DNA of 33,229 nucleotides from Paulinella micropora (GCA_009731375.1 BJOX01000191.1:659734-692962); one strand, 5' to 3'; positions 1 to 10,286 are shown, counted from the stretch's first letter. The notes: generated by a model not told the origin, from the sequence alone. A program made the numbers and translations.

Positions 1-50
1 CCCTCCCCCCCCCCCCCCACACACACACCCCGCTTCGGTCAGAAAACATT

Positions 51-420
51 GTGGTGGCGGGGACACCAAGTGGCAAAATTCTACATTTTTTGTGAGAGTG
101 TCACCCGCGACCAAGAATTTTATATGCGTAAAGAGAGCACGTCGAGAGGTGCGAGGTTTACCAAACGTCAGCCGCTAACATCCTCCTGTGGTGGCGGGTC
201 ACGAAGTGGCGCAAGTATTTGATTTTCTGGTAAGAGTGCCAACCGCGATCAAGAATTTGTATGTGCGCGAAGAGAGCACGTCGAGAGCTGCCAGGTTTAC
301 CAATAATCAGCCTCTAACCTCCTCCTGTGGTGGCGGATGGCACCAAGTGGCGTAAGAACTTAATTTTTGTGTCTCGGGAAGAAAAAATCAAAGGCGCAAA
401 AAAAAATCATGGAATTCGGT
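51..420. repeat. Tandem repeat, period about 138 bp
   Basis: The motif GTGGTGGCGG recurs at 51, 188 and 327, and the intervening text aligns: it contains AGAGAGCACGTCGAGAG, then AGGTTTACCAA, then CAGCC.CTAAC, then TCCTCCTG. There are two full units and part of a third. The same family occurs in inverted orientation at about 9,470-9,780. The first 30 bases of the window are a C run and (CA)n. No coding function is apparent. Confidence 0.7.
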
Positions 421-640
421 TTACTATCTACTGTAAAATTTCAGCGAGGAAAAAATCTTATATGTTTTGCGCCAAAACAAATCCCAAAAAAGAGGAATTT
501 TGGCATTCAGAACACTCCCCTGATACGAATATTTGCGCGAATTCCAAAAAAATAATATCAGCATCAACATCGAGTCCGGGTCCAGCCACCCTGCAATTGT
601 GAGCTCCCAACTCCTCCTGCTTGCCACAAACCATGATTAA
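395..640 (-). repeat. Copy of the 'module' repeat (partial)
   Basis: Read on the minus strand this resembles the repeat at 8,745-9,370: a CATGGTTTGTGGCAA start, then GGAGGAGTTGGGAGCTCA, a GATGTTGATGCTGATATTAT stretch, AATTC.CGCAAATATT and TGAATGCCAAAATTCC. It is followed on the minus strand by the 138-bp repeats. This is the same order as in the 8.7-9.8 kb cassette. Confidence 0.65.
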
Positions 641-668
641 GTGATGAGCAGAAGCAGAAATGCCCCCC

Positions 669-1303
669 GGGGGGGGGGGGGGGGGGGAAAAAAANNNNNN
701 NNNNNNNNNNNNNNNNNNNNNNNNNNNNNNNNNNNNNNNNNNNNNNNNNNNNNNNNNNNNNNNNNNNNNNNNNNNNNNNNNNNNNNNNNNNNNNNNNNNN
801 NNNNNNNNNNNNNNNNNNNNNNNNNNNNNNNNNNNNNNNNNNNNNNNNNNNNNNNNNNNNNNNNNNNNNNNNNNNNNNNNNNNNNNNNNNNNNNNNNNNN
901 NNNNNNNNNNNNNNNNNNNNNNNNNNNNNNNNNNNNNNNNNNNNNNNNNNNNNNNNNNNNNNNNNNNNNNNNNNNNNNNNNNNNNNNNNNNNNNNNNNNN
1001 NNNNNNNNNNNNNNNNNNNNNNNNNNNNNNNNNNNNNNNNNNNNNNNNNNNNNNNNNNNNNNNNNNNNNNNNNNNNNNNNNNNNNNNNNNNNNNNNNNNN
1101 NNNNNNNNNNNNNNNNNNNNNNNNNNNNNNNNNNNNNNNNNNNNNNNNNNNNNNNNNNNNNNNNNNNNNNNNNNNNNNNNNNNNNNNNNNNNNNNNNNNN
1201 NNNNNNNNNNNNNNNNNNNNNNNNNNNNNNNNNNNNNNNNNNNNNNNNNNNNNNNNNNNNNNNNNNNNNNNNNNNNNNNNNNNNNNNNNNNNNNNNNNNN
1301 NNN
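669..1303. other. Poly-G/poly-A run and 609-N assembly gap
   Basis: A G run at 669-687 is followed by A7 and then N from 695 to 1303. The homopolymers at the gap edge suggest that the assembly failed there. A real feature may be hidden, because the right edge of the gap enters directly into a SINE body. Confidence 0.95.
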
Positions 1304-1465
1304 GGGCAGTTCCAACACTTCCAGACGGGCCGGTATGTTCAATGAAAATACTGGTCCAGAAATAGACCGGTATGTTCAATGAAAATACTGGTGGCACCGA
1401 CGGGAATCGAACTGGCGACAGGGCCCAGATGGTAGAACTTGACCACTGGGCTATCACGGTGTCCC
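1304..1465 (-). mobile_element. tRNA-derived SINE, copy 1 (truncated by gap)
   Basis: On the minus strand this reads as the tRNA-like head (acceptor GACACCG, complement at 1457-1463; A box TAGCCCAGTGG; B box GTTCGATTCC; 3' CGGTGCC-A-CCA) followed by the start of the body. This copy has an internal duplication of roughly 38 bp: CCGGTATGTTCAATGAAAA type sequence occurs twice, around 1330-1400. The far end of the body is lost in the N gap. On its head side it abuts (ATA)n at about 1468-1504. Confidence 0.85.
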
Positions 1466-1466
1466 A

Positions 1467-1505
<39 letters not shown>

Positions 1506-1548
1506 TAGGGGCTGCGCCAACACCTGAAAGGATTGTTCTATGGGGCGA

Positions 1549-1774
1549 GAATTCATAAAGAATTACATTAGGCGTTTTTCCTGAACGCCAAAATGCCAAA
1601 ATGTAGCCAATTGCCGGAAAATCTTTAAAATATCCCAAGAGGTCTTGCGAGGGATGTACCAGACCCAAACATCAGCCTCAAACTCCTCCTGGTGCCCTCG
1701 AACGAGAAATTCACAAATAACTGCATTAGGCGTTGTTCCTGAACGCCAAAATGCCAAAATGTACCTAATACCGG
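1549..1774. repeat. Direct repeat, period about 156 bp
   Basis: The block at 1549-1618 recurs at 1705-1774. Both contain CATTAGGCGTT.TTCCTGAA followed by CGCCAAAATGCCAAAATGTA and an ending in .CCGG. The block resembles the end of the 'module' repeat (AATTCACGCAAATATTTGCG, then a TTAGG and TGAATGCCAAAAT part), so it may be a diverged relative of it. No protein is convincingly encoded. Confidence 0.6.
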
Positions 1775-1815
1775 CTGATTTGCTTGGGACACACATATTG
1801 CGGGGCCAGGGTTCC

Positions 1816-2080
1816 GGGGGGGGGGGGGGGGGGGGGGCCCCCTNNNNNNNNNNNNNNNNNNNNNNNNNNNNNNNNNNNNNNNNNNNNNNNNNNNNNNNNN
1901 NNNNNNNNNNNNNNNNNNNNNNNNNNNNNNNNNNNNNNNNNNNNNNNNNNNNNNNNNNNNNNNNNNNNNNNNNNNNNNNNNNNNNNNNNNNNNNNNNNNN
2001 NNNNNNNNNNNNNNNNNNNNNNNNNNNNNNNNNNNNNNNNNNNNNNAAAAAAAAAAAAAGGGGGGGGGGGGGGGGGGGGA
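1816..2080. other. Poly-G runs and 203-N assembly gap
   Basis: A G run of about 22 bases ends in CCCCCT before N at 1844-2046. The right edge is an A run followed by a G run of about 20 bases. Both edges are homopolymers, consistent with assembly breakage in low-complexity DNA. Confidence 0.95.
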
Positions 2081-2405
2081 CACAACAAGGCAAAAACAAA
2101 AAAAACAACAACAAAACAAAAAGTTTTGAAGCCGAAAGTTTTACAGTATATAGTAAACCGAAATCCAAGCAACAACAACAACAACAACAAAAATCAAAAT
2201 ATCACAAGGCAAAAAAATCGAAAAAAAAATGTTGCTTGGAATGCGGTTTAATATTTAATTTAAAATTTTGGCTTCAAAACTTTTTTATTTAAAAAAAATA
2301 TTGAAAAATAATAAATAAATAAATAAATTTAAAGTATATATATGTATATAAAATATTTTTTTTATAATCATAAAAATAATAAAAAAATTAAAAAAAAAGT
2401 CAAAA
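2081..2405. other. AT-rich spacer, no gene seen
   Basis: The region contains A-rich stretches, a (CAA)8-like run near 2170-2190, (AAAT)n near 2310-2330 and (TATA) text. I see no coding region, RNA gene or regulatory site. Confidence 0.6.
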
Positions 2406-2672
2406 GAAAAGGAACTTTGGCATTCAGGACACTCTCCTCACGCAAATATTTGCATGAATTCGAAAAAAATATATCAGCATCAACATCGATTATTGAGCTA
2501 GCCACCCTGCAAGTATGATCCCCCAAGTCCTCCTGGTTGCCACAAACCATGATTCAGTGAGGAGCGGGTGCCGATTTGCCGGGGTTGGGGGTGTACACAA
2601 TTTTCAGTTTCCCCTACCTCCACACCCCCACCCCTACTCCCACACCCCCGCCCCTACTCCAAACACCTTACA
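2405..2672 (-). repeat. Module repeat plus G-rich linker (minus)
   Basis: On the minus strand, after the SINE and its (ATT)n tract, a G-rich linker (GTAGGGG/GGGTGTG text, 2580-2672) leads into the module: CATGGTTTGTGGCAACC, GATGTTGATGCTGATATAT, then GCAAATATTTGCG at 2441-2453. The order SINE, (ATT)n, linker, module equals that of the plus-strand cassette starting at 8,297, so this is a second copy of the same composite unit. Confidence 0.75.
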
Positions 2673-2674
2673 GG

Positions 2675-2675
2675 G

Positions 2676-2759
<84 letters not shown>
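2675..2759. repeat. (ATA)n microsatellite inside the SINE cassette
   Basis: A nearly pure trinucleotide run of about 28 units lies between the G-rich linker/module and the 3' end of SINE copy 2. Confidence 0.95.
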
Positions 2760-2760
2760 G

Positions 2761-3024
2761 TGCTTCTCTGTCAATGGCTGATGCATTTCTGCACATGCGC
2801 CTCCATCGTCTCACCCGTGAGGGGAGTACGAAGAATTGACGATAAGCTCTAATGACACCCCCGCAAGGGCAGTTCCAACACTTCCAGACGGGCCGGTATG
2901 TTCAATGAAAATACTGATCAGATGGATCGGTATGTTCAATGAAAATACTGGTGGCACCGACGGGAATCGAACTGGCGACAGGGCCCAGATGGTAGAACTT
3001 GACCACTGGGCTATCACGGTGTCC
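2761..3024 (-). mobile_element. tRNA-derived SINE, copy 2
   Basis: A complete minus-strand copy. The tRNA-like head ends at 3017-3023 (complement of GACACCG), with A box and B box present and the body running to the TGCTTCTCTG text at 2761. It has an internal duplication of the ATTTTCATTGAACATACCG segment, with a divergent spacer compared with copies 1 and 5. Both ends abut (AAT)n microsatellite. Confidence 0.9.
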
Positions 3025-3100
<76 letters not shown>

Positions 3101-3118
3101 CTAGTGCTAGTAGTAGTT

Positions 3119-3210
<92 letters not shown>

Positions 3211-3238
3211 GGTGGTGAGTAGTAGTAGTAGTAGTAGC

Positions 3239-3272
<34 letters not shown>

Positions 3273-3322
3273 ATAGTAGTAGTAGTACTAGTAGCAGTAG
3301 TACTAGTAGTAGTAGTAGTAGC

Positions 3323-3409
<87 letters not shown>

Positions 3410-3726
3410 AAGAAGAAGAAGAAGAAGAAGAAGAAGAAGAAGAAGAAGAAGAAGAAGAAGAAGAAGAAGGAGGAGGAGGAGAGGAGGAGGAGGAGGAGGA
3501 GGAGGAGGAAGAGGAAGAGGAAGGAGAAGGAGAAGAAGAAGAAGAAGAAGAAGAAGAAGAAGAAGAAGAAGAAGAAGAAGAAGAAGAAGAAGAAGAAGAA
3601 GAGGAGGAGGAGGAGCAGGAGGAGGAGCAGGAGGAGGAGCAGAAAGGTGAAGATGAAGATGAAGGAATAGTAGCAGCAGTAGTAGTAGGTTCAGGTGATA
3701 GTAGTAACAGCAGTGGCAGTGGTACT

Positions 3727-3790
<64 letters not shown>

Positions 3791-3813
3791 CACTAGTAGT
3801 AGTAGTAATATAG
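3025..3813. repeat. Compound microsatellite (AAT/AGT/AAG/AGG)n
   Basis: Successive blocks are (AAT)n, (AGT)n with GGT interruptions, (AAG)n, (AGG)n, (AAG)n again, then interrupted (AGT)n. Positions 3380-3615 contain only purines on the plus strand. Long open frames here are repeat artefacts (poly-Ser, poly-Lys, poly-Leu) and are not genes. Confidence 0.95.
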
Positions 3814-3990
3814 TAAGATCCTTAGTTATACTTTTGCCTCATATTAATCCACGCTGGCTAGTGGTCGGTGTTTTTTGCCCACGCTGGCAACCTCATCGCC
3901 GGTCTCTCTTGCTCCCTCCCTCCCCTCTCTTCCCCCCCACCCCCCCTCCCCCTTGCCCTACTCTCTCTCTCTCTTCCTTTTCCTCCTTAG

Positions 3991-5732
3991 TATGCTCCTT
4001 CTTCAAGTGATACAGGAAAGAATTATACTACTGTTGTCACATTCTACCGTTACAAGTTTGTATGCTATTGGTGGGATGTGTGCTCTGTCGCTGCAGATCT
4101 TACCATGACTGAGTAACTAGAAACTAGTTAGTAGCTAAAGCTTTGTGGTCCAGAGGCGCCTGTTTGTAATATCAAAAGTTCGCAGATCTTAGTGCAAATC
4201 GAACGAGGACTTCAAACGTTTCGTCTTCAGCCACGTCTTGCGTCCAACGATGTGCCCAGTATTAGAAATTTTTTTGAGGGCCATTAAATAACTTACTGCA
4301 AACGCAGCATGGACCAGCGTTAGTTGAGGACGAAGCGCCTGAAGTCATCGCCCATCGTAGCTAAAAATTACTCTCGTGTGTTTTGCTGTTGCCTGCCTGT
4401 GGGCAGCGTACAAGCCCAGCGCCGTTTGTTCGAACCTTGCGCCATCTTTCGCCGGGCCCTCTTCGCCGTGGCTGAGGTACTCAACCAACCAACCAACCAA
4501 TCAACCAGTTGACCAATCAAGAAACCAACCAACTAACCAACTAACCAACTAACCATACAACTGCGGAGAGTCTCCTAGCTTATAAGGACGACGACTATGA
4601 ACGTTCAAAATTTCACTGGCAAGCATGTCCTCCTCAGCCGTCTTTGCCTTTCCTTTTTCGAGCAGCCCGCTTGTTTAAAAGCTCCCTTCATAAACTTGAG
4701 TTTTCTGACCAGCATTATTTTTTCTCATTCAGGATGCATATACTGACTGAGAATGAAGCCCCCTGTAAAGTTGACAGGCTCAAAGTCGTCGTCCTTGCAA
4801 ATGCCTAGATACTCAGCGGCTGATCCGCTTTTCTGTCTTCCCAGCTAACAACCTCTAATGAAGGCCACGTCTGTAGCGTCTTGATTCTGTCATAGCAGGA
4901 GTCTACGAGTTCTATATGTATCCAACTAGCTTCTCTATTTAGCTATCTCACTCTGTCATCTTCATACTTCTCTCGACCTAAGACTGACATCTTCGGTGAA
5001 CCTTTGCGTTTTGGTAAGGTTAACGCCCAAAACTAGAGCAAAATCAGCCAATTTTTGCGAGGTTTGCAAGATTGTCTCGCTCTGTTTTACAGCGTTTGAT
5101 TCGTCAAAACTTAAGGTTAGAAACAGTTACTTATTGACAAAGGTTAGAAACTATTACTCATCGTCAATATTGGGTGCCTTCTTACCAATAGGTAGTGCTC
5201 CATGATAATTTAGAGCGCTCGAAGACCTTGATCTTGCTCTGCGTGCTCTTTCTACTAATCCACATCCTCGTCAAGCCCTATGCCTGGGTACTCCAAATCC
5301 TTCACACACACCATGACGCACAATGTCCCGCATGGTACAAAGAGGATCTTTGTAAGAGTTTTCTAGTACCACCTATGAGAGTAGTAATAATAGTCCATAC
5401 GAGTACGGCTGTGAACTTCTTGACTTTCAAGGGCTTTGTTCGTCGCGAGTCAGCTGTCATTGCTCGATAAGCGACTCGCTTAAAACCTCCTTTTATTACA
5501 GACACTGGGTGCAACAGCTGGCTGTGAACGCACCCCCCGGAAAATTTTACAATAAATTCATCCCCAGAAACTATAAGCCATGTTGCTCTGATCTAGGCCA
5601 TCTACAGCGCTGCGGAGGTAGTGAGCCTGGTGATGCTGACTCTGATCGCGACGCTGTGTACAGGCTTCGAGGGCCACGACATTCCCGAGTCGGTACGTAG
5701 AACTTGCAGAAAAACTAAGTATCTATTTATCC

Positions 5733-5769
<37 letters not shown>

Positions 5770-7718
5770 GATAAGAAAGGGTTCCATTTATTTCTGTGTA
5801 CATAATGTATGTGAATATTAATCTATTTTAATGTATAAAGAAAATTGTGTGATTATTCATAATATATTATAATTAAATGACATCGTGTTTCTGTTTTGAG
5901 TGTCTAATAATGTATGCTTGCGAGTATGTATATATGTAACTACTTGCACATGGATGTGTACAGGCCGTACATAGGTGGTAAAAGCTTCACTCATATAGAC
6001 GCATACGCTTAGTTCTTTATGTTGATATGCGCATGTGCAAGCCCTGTCTCTTTTTGCGGCGTGTGGTGGCCAGACTCAGGTGCTCATCTTCGCGCTTGTG
6101 TTGCTGACTGTGCTTTTCATCCTCTTCTGTCACTTCTTCCCTGAGCGGCTGTGGCCTAGCGTGGTGAAGCAAACGGTAGTGGACTTCTTCGGTGTCAAAG
6201 CGCTGCGCCAAAACGACCCCGAGACCAAGCCCGGTCACCGCAACCCTCTAACCCAACACTGTACCCTAGAATACACACGCACGGAGACAGACAGAGAGAG
6301 AGAGAGAGAGAGAGTCTATAACGCACATATTGGACCCTGCAAGCACACACACACACAGAGAGAACATCCATAACCCTCTACACCTCCCTTTCCTCCCCCC
6401 CTTCCCCCCCACCACCACCCGCAACACAGTGTATGTAGTTATTTCTATGTGGTTTAGCTGGTGTGTACATGGTTGCGTTAAACTGGCTTGCATGATAGTA
6501 TTGTGTATGCGGGTTTATGCACAGTGCGTCTTTATGTTGATTCCGTGTGCACAGAGATTTCAGTGATGGAGGAGGGCAGCTGCAGGGGCATCGAGCTCGA
6601 GCTGTCGGCGCAGCCCGACACATGTCCGAACCACCGACAGCAGAACCAGCACAAAAATAATCATACCTTACCTTTTTCTTTACATGTGTATATGCGCGTT
6701 TTCATGCATGCATGCACACATACAGGCATGGGCGCAATTTGCAATTACTTACAGCCGACACATTCATTGCATGCTTATTGAATTATTGGTAGTCAGTGTT
6801 GCTACGTACATGCACATGCACACATGCATGCGTGCCTACATTCACATGACATGCACACATGCATGCGTGCCTACATTCGTATAGTAAGCACGCTCGCGTG
6901 TTTGGTTGTGTGTGTGTGTGTGTCTGTGTCTGTGTGTGTGTCTGTGTTGGTGGCTGCGGTGTGGTGTGTACGTGTGTGCCTTTGTGTGGTGTGTTCGCAT
7001 CTATGTATTTATCGTGCATTCGTTGTGGCGATATCAGCAAAGATGACCCCGTCCCGCGTCCGCGCCTTTACAGAGCCGTCCCGTCCGTTTCCTGCGGCGG
7101 GATCGGAAATCAAGCTCCCTGCGCAGGGATGGAAAATCAAGCCGCCCTCTGCGGAGAAGCCGATCGAGTTGAAGAGCCTGCGCACGGTGCGGCGTCACGC
7201 CACCCATCCAGCCACATACATACATACATACACACACACACGCACGCAATCACTAAAAATTGGTCTTCACATGCTTCGTTCACAGCCAAGTTTGGCTTTT
7301 CATGCTTCAGTAGCGCCTAGAGCTCTGCTAAACTTTGTGGCCTTCGAATAAGCCGCTTTTCATACTCCGAGCGCAAGAAGTAGCTGTAGACGGAGCAGTT
7401 GAACGTTCAAAAAGTTCATAGTATGGTATGGTACGGTATGGCATAGTATTTATGGCACAGTATGGCCTCTTGTTTTCGCCTTCGCTCAGGGCGCCCGAGG
7501 GGCCGCGGCGAGCCCCTTAACGAAGTTGGATCTGCTTGAAGAAATGCTCCAACCGAGTGAGCACCACTTTGAAGAGTTGATCCAACCGGTGAGGCCCAAC
7601 TCAGAGTCGCTACAACTCAGTGAGGACCACCTTCAGTTGATCCAACCGGTGAGGCCCAACTCAGAGTCGCTACAACTCAGTGAGGACGACCTTCAAGAGT
7701 CGTTCCAGCTGAGAGAAA
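3991..7718 (+). CDS. Spliced polytopic membrane protein, 3' part (8 exons)
   Basis: Exons proposed from splice sites and phase: 3991-4059, 4420-4476, 5192-5287, 5597-5692, 6074-6233, 6555-6623, 7038-7186 and 7490-7718. The first acceptor has a long pyrimidine tract ending in CCTCCTTAG. Joined in frame they give several hydrophobic segments: ILLCVLFLLIHILV followed by KPYAW, then EVVSLVMLTLIATLC, then IFALVLLTVLFILFC. The order FEP...RRALFA, then the transmembrane segment, KPY, eight residues, E..SL resembles the C-terminal membrane region of large protist surface proteins of the GCC2/GCC3 or TRP-like kind; this comparison is from memory. The tail is cytosolic-looking and charged, and ends in a 20-residue repeat. 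Donors at 6234 (GTCACC) and 6624 (GTCCGA) are weak. The 5' part lies upstream and was not found. The last exon could instead run on to a stop at about 7855. No function beyond a membrane protein or channel-like protein is claimed. Confidence 0.6.
7562..7681 (+). repeat. 60-bp (20-residue) tandem repeat in last exon
   Basis: The block at 7562-7621 is repeated at 7622-7681. About 48 bases are identical, encoding LIQPVRPNSESLQLSED twice. A degenerate third unit (DDLQESFQL) follows. The period is a multiple of three, so the frame is kept, which fits expansion under coding constraint. Confidence 0.85.
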
Positions 7719-7876
7719 GTAAACATTTATCTACCTATCCGTACATAAGCCTATCTAAGAACATGATAGCTGATGGAAGCTATCTATCTGTCTGTCTCTC
7801 TAACCGCTTGTGCATTTGTTTGATGTCCAATGATTCGATTCCAATAGGTATTTAGCTTCCGATACATCGTTGAACA

Positions 7877-7877
<1 letters not shown>

Positions 7878-7911
<34 letters not shown>

Positions 7912-7954
7912 CATTATTTATTATTATTATCATTATTTATTATTATTATTATTA

Positions 7955-7991
<37 letters not shown>

Positions 7992-8020
7992 CATCATTAT
8001 TATTATTATTATTATATTAC

Positions 8021-8060
<40 letters not shown>

Positions 8061-8113
8061 GTTATTATTATTATTATTATTATCATTACTACTACTACTA
8101 CTACTACTACTAC

Positions 8114-8146
<33 letters not shown>

Positions 8147-8218
8147 CGTTATTATTATTATTATTATTATTATTAATTTATTAATTTATTAATTTATTAA
8201 TTTATTAATTTATTTATT

Positions 8219-8268
<50 letters not shown>

Positions 8269-8291
8269 CATCATTATCATTATTATCATTA
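7878..8291. repeat. (TTA)n-rich microsatellite
   Basis: Trinucleotide repeat with short (CTA)n and (AATTTATT)n interruptions, ending directly at the head of SINE copy 3. Confidence 0.95.
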
Positions 8292-8296
8292 CTAGT

Positions 8297-8533
8297 GGCA
8301 CCGCGATAGCCCAGTGGTTAAGGTCTACCATCTGGGTCCTGTCGCCAGTTCGATTCCCGTCGGGGCCAGTATTTTCAAAGGATATTTTCTTTGAAAGTAA
8401 TGGTCTGTCTGGAAGGCTTGGAGCTGCCTTGCGGGGGTGTCAGTAGAGCCTATCGTCAAATCTTCGTATCCCCTCGCGGGTGAGACGATGGAGGCACATG
8501 TGCAGAAATGCATTCGCCATTGACTGAGAAGCA
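8297..8533 (+). mobile_element. tRNA-derived SINE, copy 3 (diverged)
   Basis: The head starts GGCACCG (8297-8303), with A box TAGCCCAGTGG and B box GTTCGATTCC. The 3' acceptor strand is altered (CGGGGCCAGT), so the CCA seen in the other copies is lost. The body continues through GGAGGCACATGTGCAG to GAGAAGCAC. (TTA)n lies on both sides. The A and B boxes are the internal RNA polymerase III promoter of tRNA-type SINEs. Confidence 0.9.
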
Positions 8534-8534
8534 C

Positions 8535-8575
8535 TATTATCATTACTATTATTATCAATATTATTATCATTATTA

Positions 8576-8625
<50 letters not shown>

Positions 8626-8648
8626 TTTATTACTATTATTATTATTAC
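8535..8648. repeat. (TTA)n microsatellite between SINE and module
   Basis: Imperfect (ATT)n with ATC variants. It is joined to SINE copy 3 on the left and to the G-rich linker (GGTGTTGGGAGTAGGGG) on the right. Confidence 0.95.
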
Positions 8649-9370
8649 TCCTGAAAGGTGTTGGGAGTAGGGGAGGGGGGAACTGTAAATTGTGTACACC
8701 CCACCCCCCGCAAATTTGCCCGTTTCTGTACCCGCATCGGAATAAATCAAGGTTTGTGACAACCATGAGGATTGGGAGCTCACGCTTGCAGGGTGATTAG
8801 CCCCAGACTCGATGTTGATGCTGACATGGTTTGTTTTGGAATTCATGCAAATATTTACGTTAGGGGAGTGTCCTGAATGCAGAAATTCTTTTTTTCTTTC
8901 GACAAATTGACACCCGCATCGGAATTAATCATGGTTTGTGGCAACCCTGAGGAGTTGGGAGCTCATACTTGCAGGGTGGTTAGCCCCAGATTCGATGTTG
9001 ATGCTGACATCGTTTTTTGTGTTGATGCTGATATAGTTTTTTTGGGATTCACGCAAATATTTGCTTTAGGTCAGTGTCCTGAATGCCAAAATTCCTATTT
9101 TACTTAGACAATTTTTTTAATCTGTTTGCAAACGAATTTTTTTACCGTAGATAGTAGACCGAATTCGAAGCAAAAATATATATTTTTTTCTCCACCCAAA
9201 TCGGCACCCGCTCATCTCTTACTGATGGTTTGTGGTAACCAGGAGGAGTTGGGAGCTCATATTTGCAGGGTGGCTAGCCCCGGGCTCGATGTTGATGCTG
9301 ATATAATTTTTTGGAATTCACGCAAATATTTGCGTTAGGGGAGGTCCTGAAATGCCAAAATTTCTTTTTT
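8649..9370 (+). repeat. G-rich linker and three 'module' repeats
   Basis: After the linker, three related units begin near 8745, 8927 and 9220. Each has GGTTTGTG.CAACC, GGGAGCTCA, CTTGCAGGGTG..TAGCCCC, GATGTTGATGCTGA, AATTCA.GCAAATATT, then GTCCTGAATGC. The third unit holds the perfect palindrome CGCAAATATTTGCG at 9321-9334. They are spaced about 180 and 295 bp apart. No protein is supported. Confidence 0.8.
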
Positions 9371-9469
9371 TGGATTTTTTGCAAAAAATAGTTTTTGTTT
9401 TTTGGAACTGAAACTTGCACAGTAGATAGTAGGCCGAATTCCAAGCAACTTTTTTTTCCTCCAGAAAAA

Positions 9470-9780
9470 TCAGGTACTTACGCCACTTGGTGCCACCCGC
9501 CAACCACAGAAGGAGTTAGAGGCTGATGTTTGGTAAACCTGGCACCTCTCGACGTGCTCTCTTCGACCTTCTAAAGTTATTGGTCGCGGGTGGCACTCCT
9601 ACCAGAAAAACATACTTTTGCGCCTCTTGGCGCCCACCACAAAAGTCTCATACCCCCGCCACAGGTGTTTATGGCAGACCTCGAGGAGCTCTCTTCGACT
9701 ATCAAATAACATGGTCGCTGGTGCCACCGATGACCAGAAAAATCTGGCATTTATGCCACCTGATGCGCGAAGCGCACTTG
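9470..9780 (-). repeat. 138-bp family repeats (inverted relative to 51-420)
   Basis: The text CGCCACTTGGTGCCACCCGC, then GAGTTAGAGGCTGAT, then GGTAAACCTGGCACCTCTCG and ACGTGCTCTCTTCGA is the reverse complement of the repeats at the left end of the window. A second, more diverged unit follows at about 9,630-9,770. It is the last component of the cassette that begins with SINE copy 3. Confidence 0.7.
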
Positions 9781-9791
9781 CTGTGCACCCT

Positions 9792-9792
<1 letters not shown>

Positions 9793-9824
<32 letters not shown>

Positions 9825-9834
9825 NNNNNNNNNN
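9793..9834. other. Poly-C run and 10-N gap
   Basis: C32 at 9793-9824 followed by N10. A fixed 10-N gap usually means unknown size, so the adjacency of the left repeats and the right (TAT)n is not proven. Confidence 0.95.
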
Positions 9835-9879
<45 letters not shown>

Positions 9880-9899
9880 CACCATCATCACCATCATCA

Positions 9900-9955
<56 letters not shown>

Positions 9956-9960
9956 GTTAT
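9835..9960. repeat. (TAT)n microsatellite
   Basis: Trinucleotide repeat with a short (CACCAT) block. It ends at TTGG immediately before the head of SINE copy 4. Confidence 0.95.
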
Positions 9961-9963
9961 TTG

Positions 9964-10192
9964 GACACCGTGATAGCCCAGTGGTCAAGTTCTACCATCT
10001 GGGCCCTGTCGCCAGTTCGATTCCCGTCGGTGCCACCAGTATTTTCATTGAACATACCGGTCCGTCTGGAAGTGTTGGAACTGCCCGTGCGGGGGTGTCA
10101 TTAGAGCCTATCGTCAATTCTTCGTACTCCCCTCACGGGTGAGACGATGGAGGCGCATGTGCAGATTTGCATCAGCCATTGACAGAGAAGCA
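9964..10192 (+). mobile_element. tRNA-derived SINE, copy 4 (best copy)
   Basis: The tRNA-like head is 9964-10038, 75 nt. The 5' acceptor GACACCG pairs with CGGTGCC at 10028-10034 with one mismatch, followed by A and then an encoded CCA (10036-10038). The A box TAGCCCAGTGG is at 9974-9984 and the B box GTTCGATTCC at 10015-10024, about 30 nt apart as in a tRNA. The 154-nt body is unrelated to tRNA. There is no internal duplication in this copy. The T stem pairs poorly, so it is unlikely to be a working tRNA. Microsatellite lies on both sides. Confidence 0.92.
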
Positions 10193-10235
10193 CTATTATT
10201 GTTATTATTATTTACTATTACTATTGTTAGTAGTC

Positions 10236-10283
<48 letters not shown>

Positions 10284-10286
10284 CTG

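Noticed and set aside
2999-3793. Long open frames encoding poly-Ser, poly-Lys or poly-Leu
   Set aside because: They are translations of trinucleotide microsatellites in several frames at once and have no other protein content.
5621-5821. Open frame continuing past 5692 into (CTAT)n
   Set aside because: A GTACGT donor at 5693 and the microsatellite that follows indicate intron.
9964-10038. Functional tRNA gene
   Set aside because: The T stem pairs poorly, CCA is encoded, the same unit recurs with a common non-tRNA body, and copies are diverged; a SINE head explains it better.
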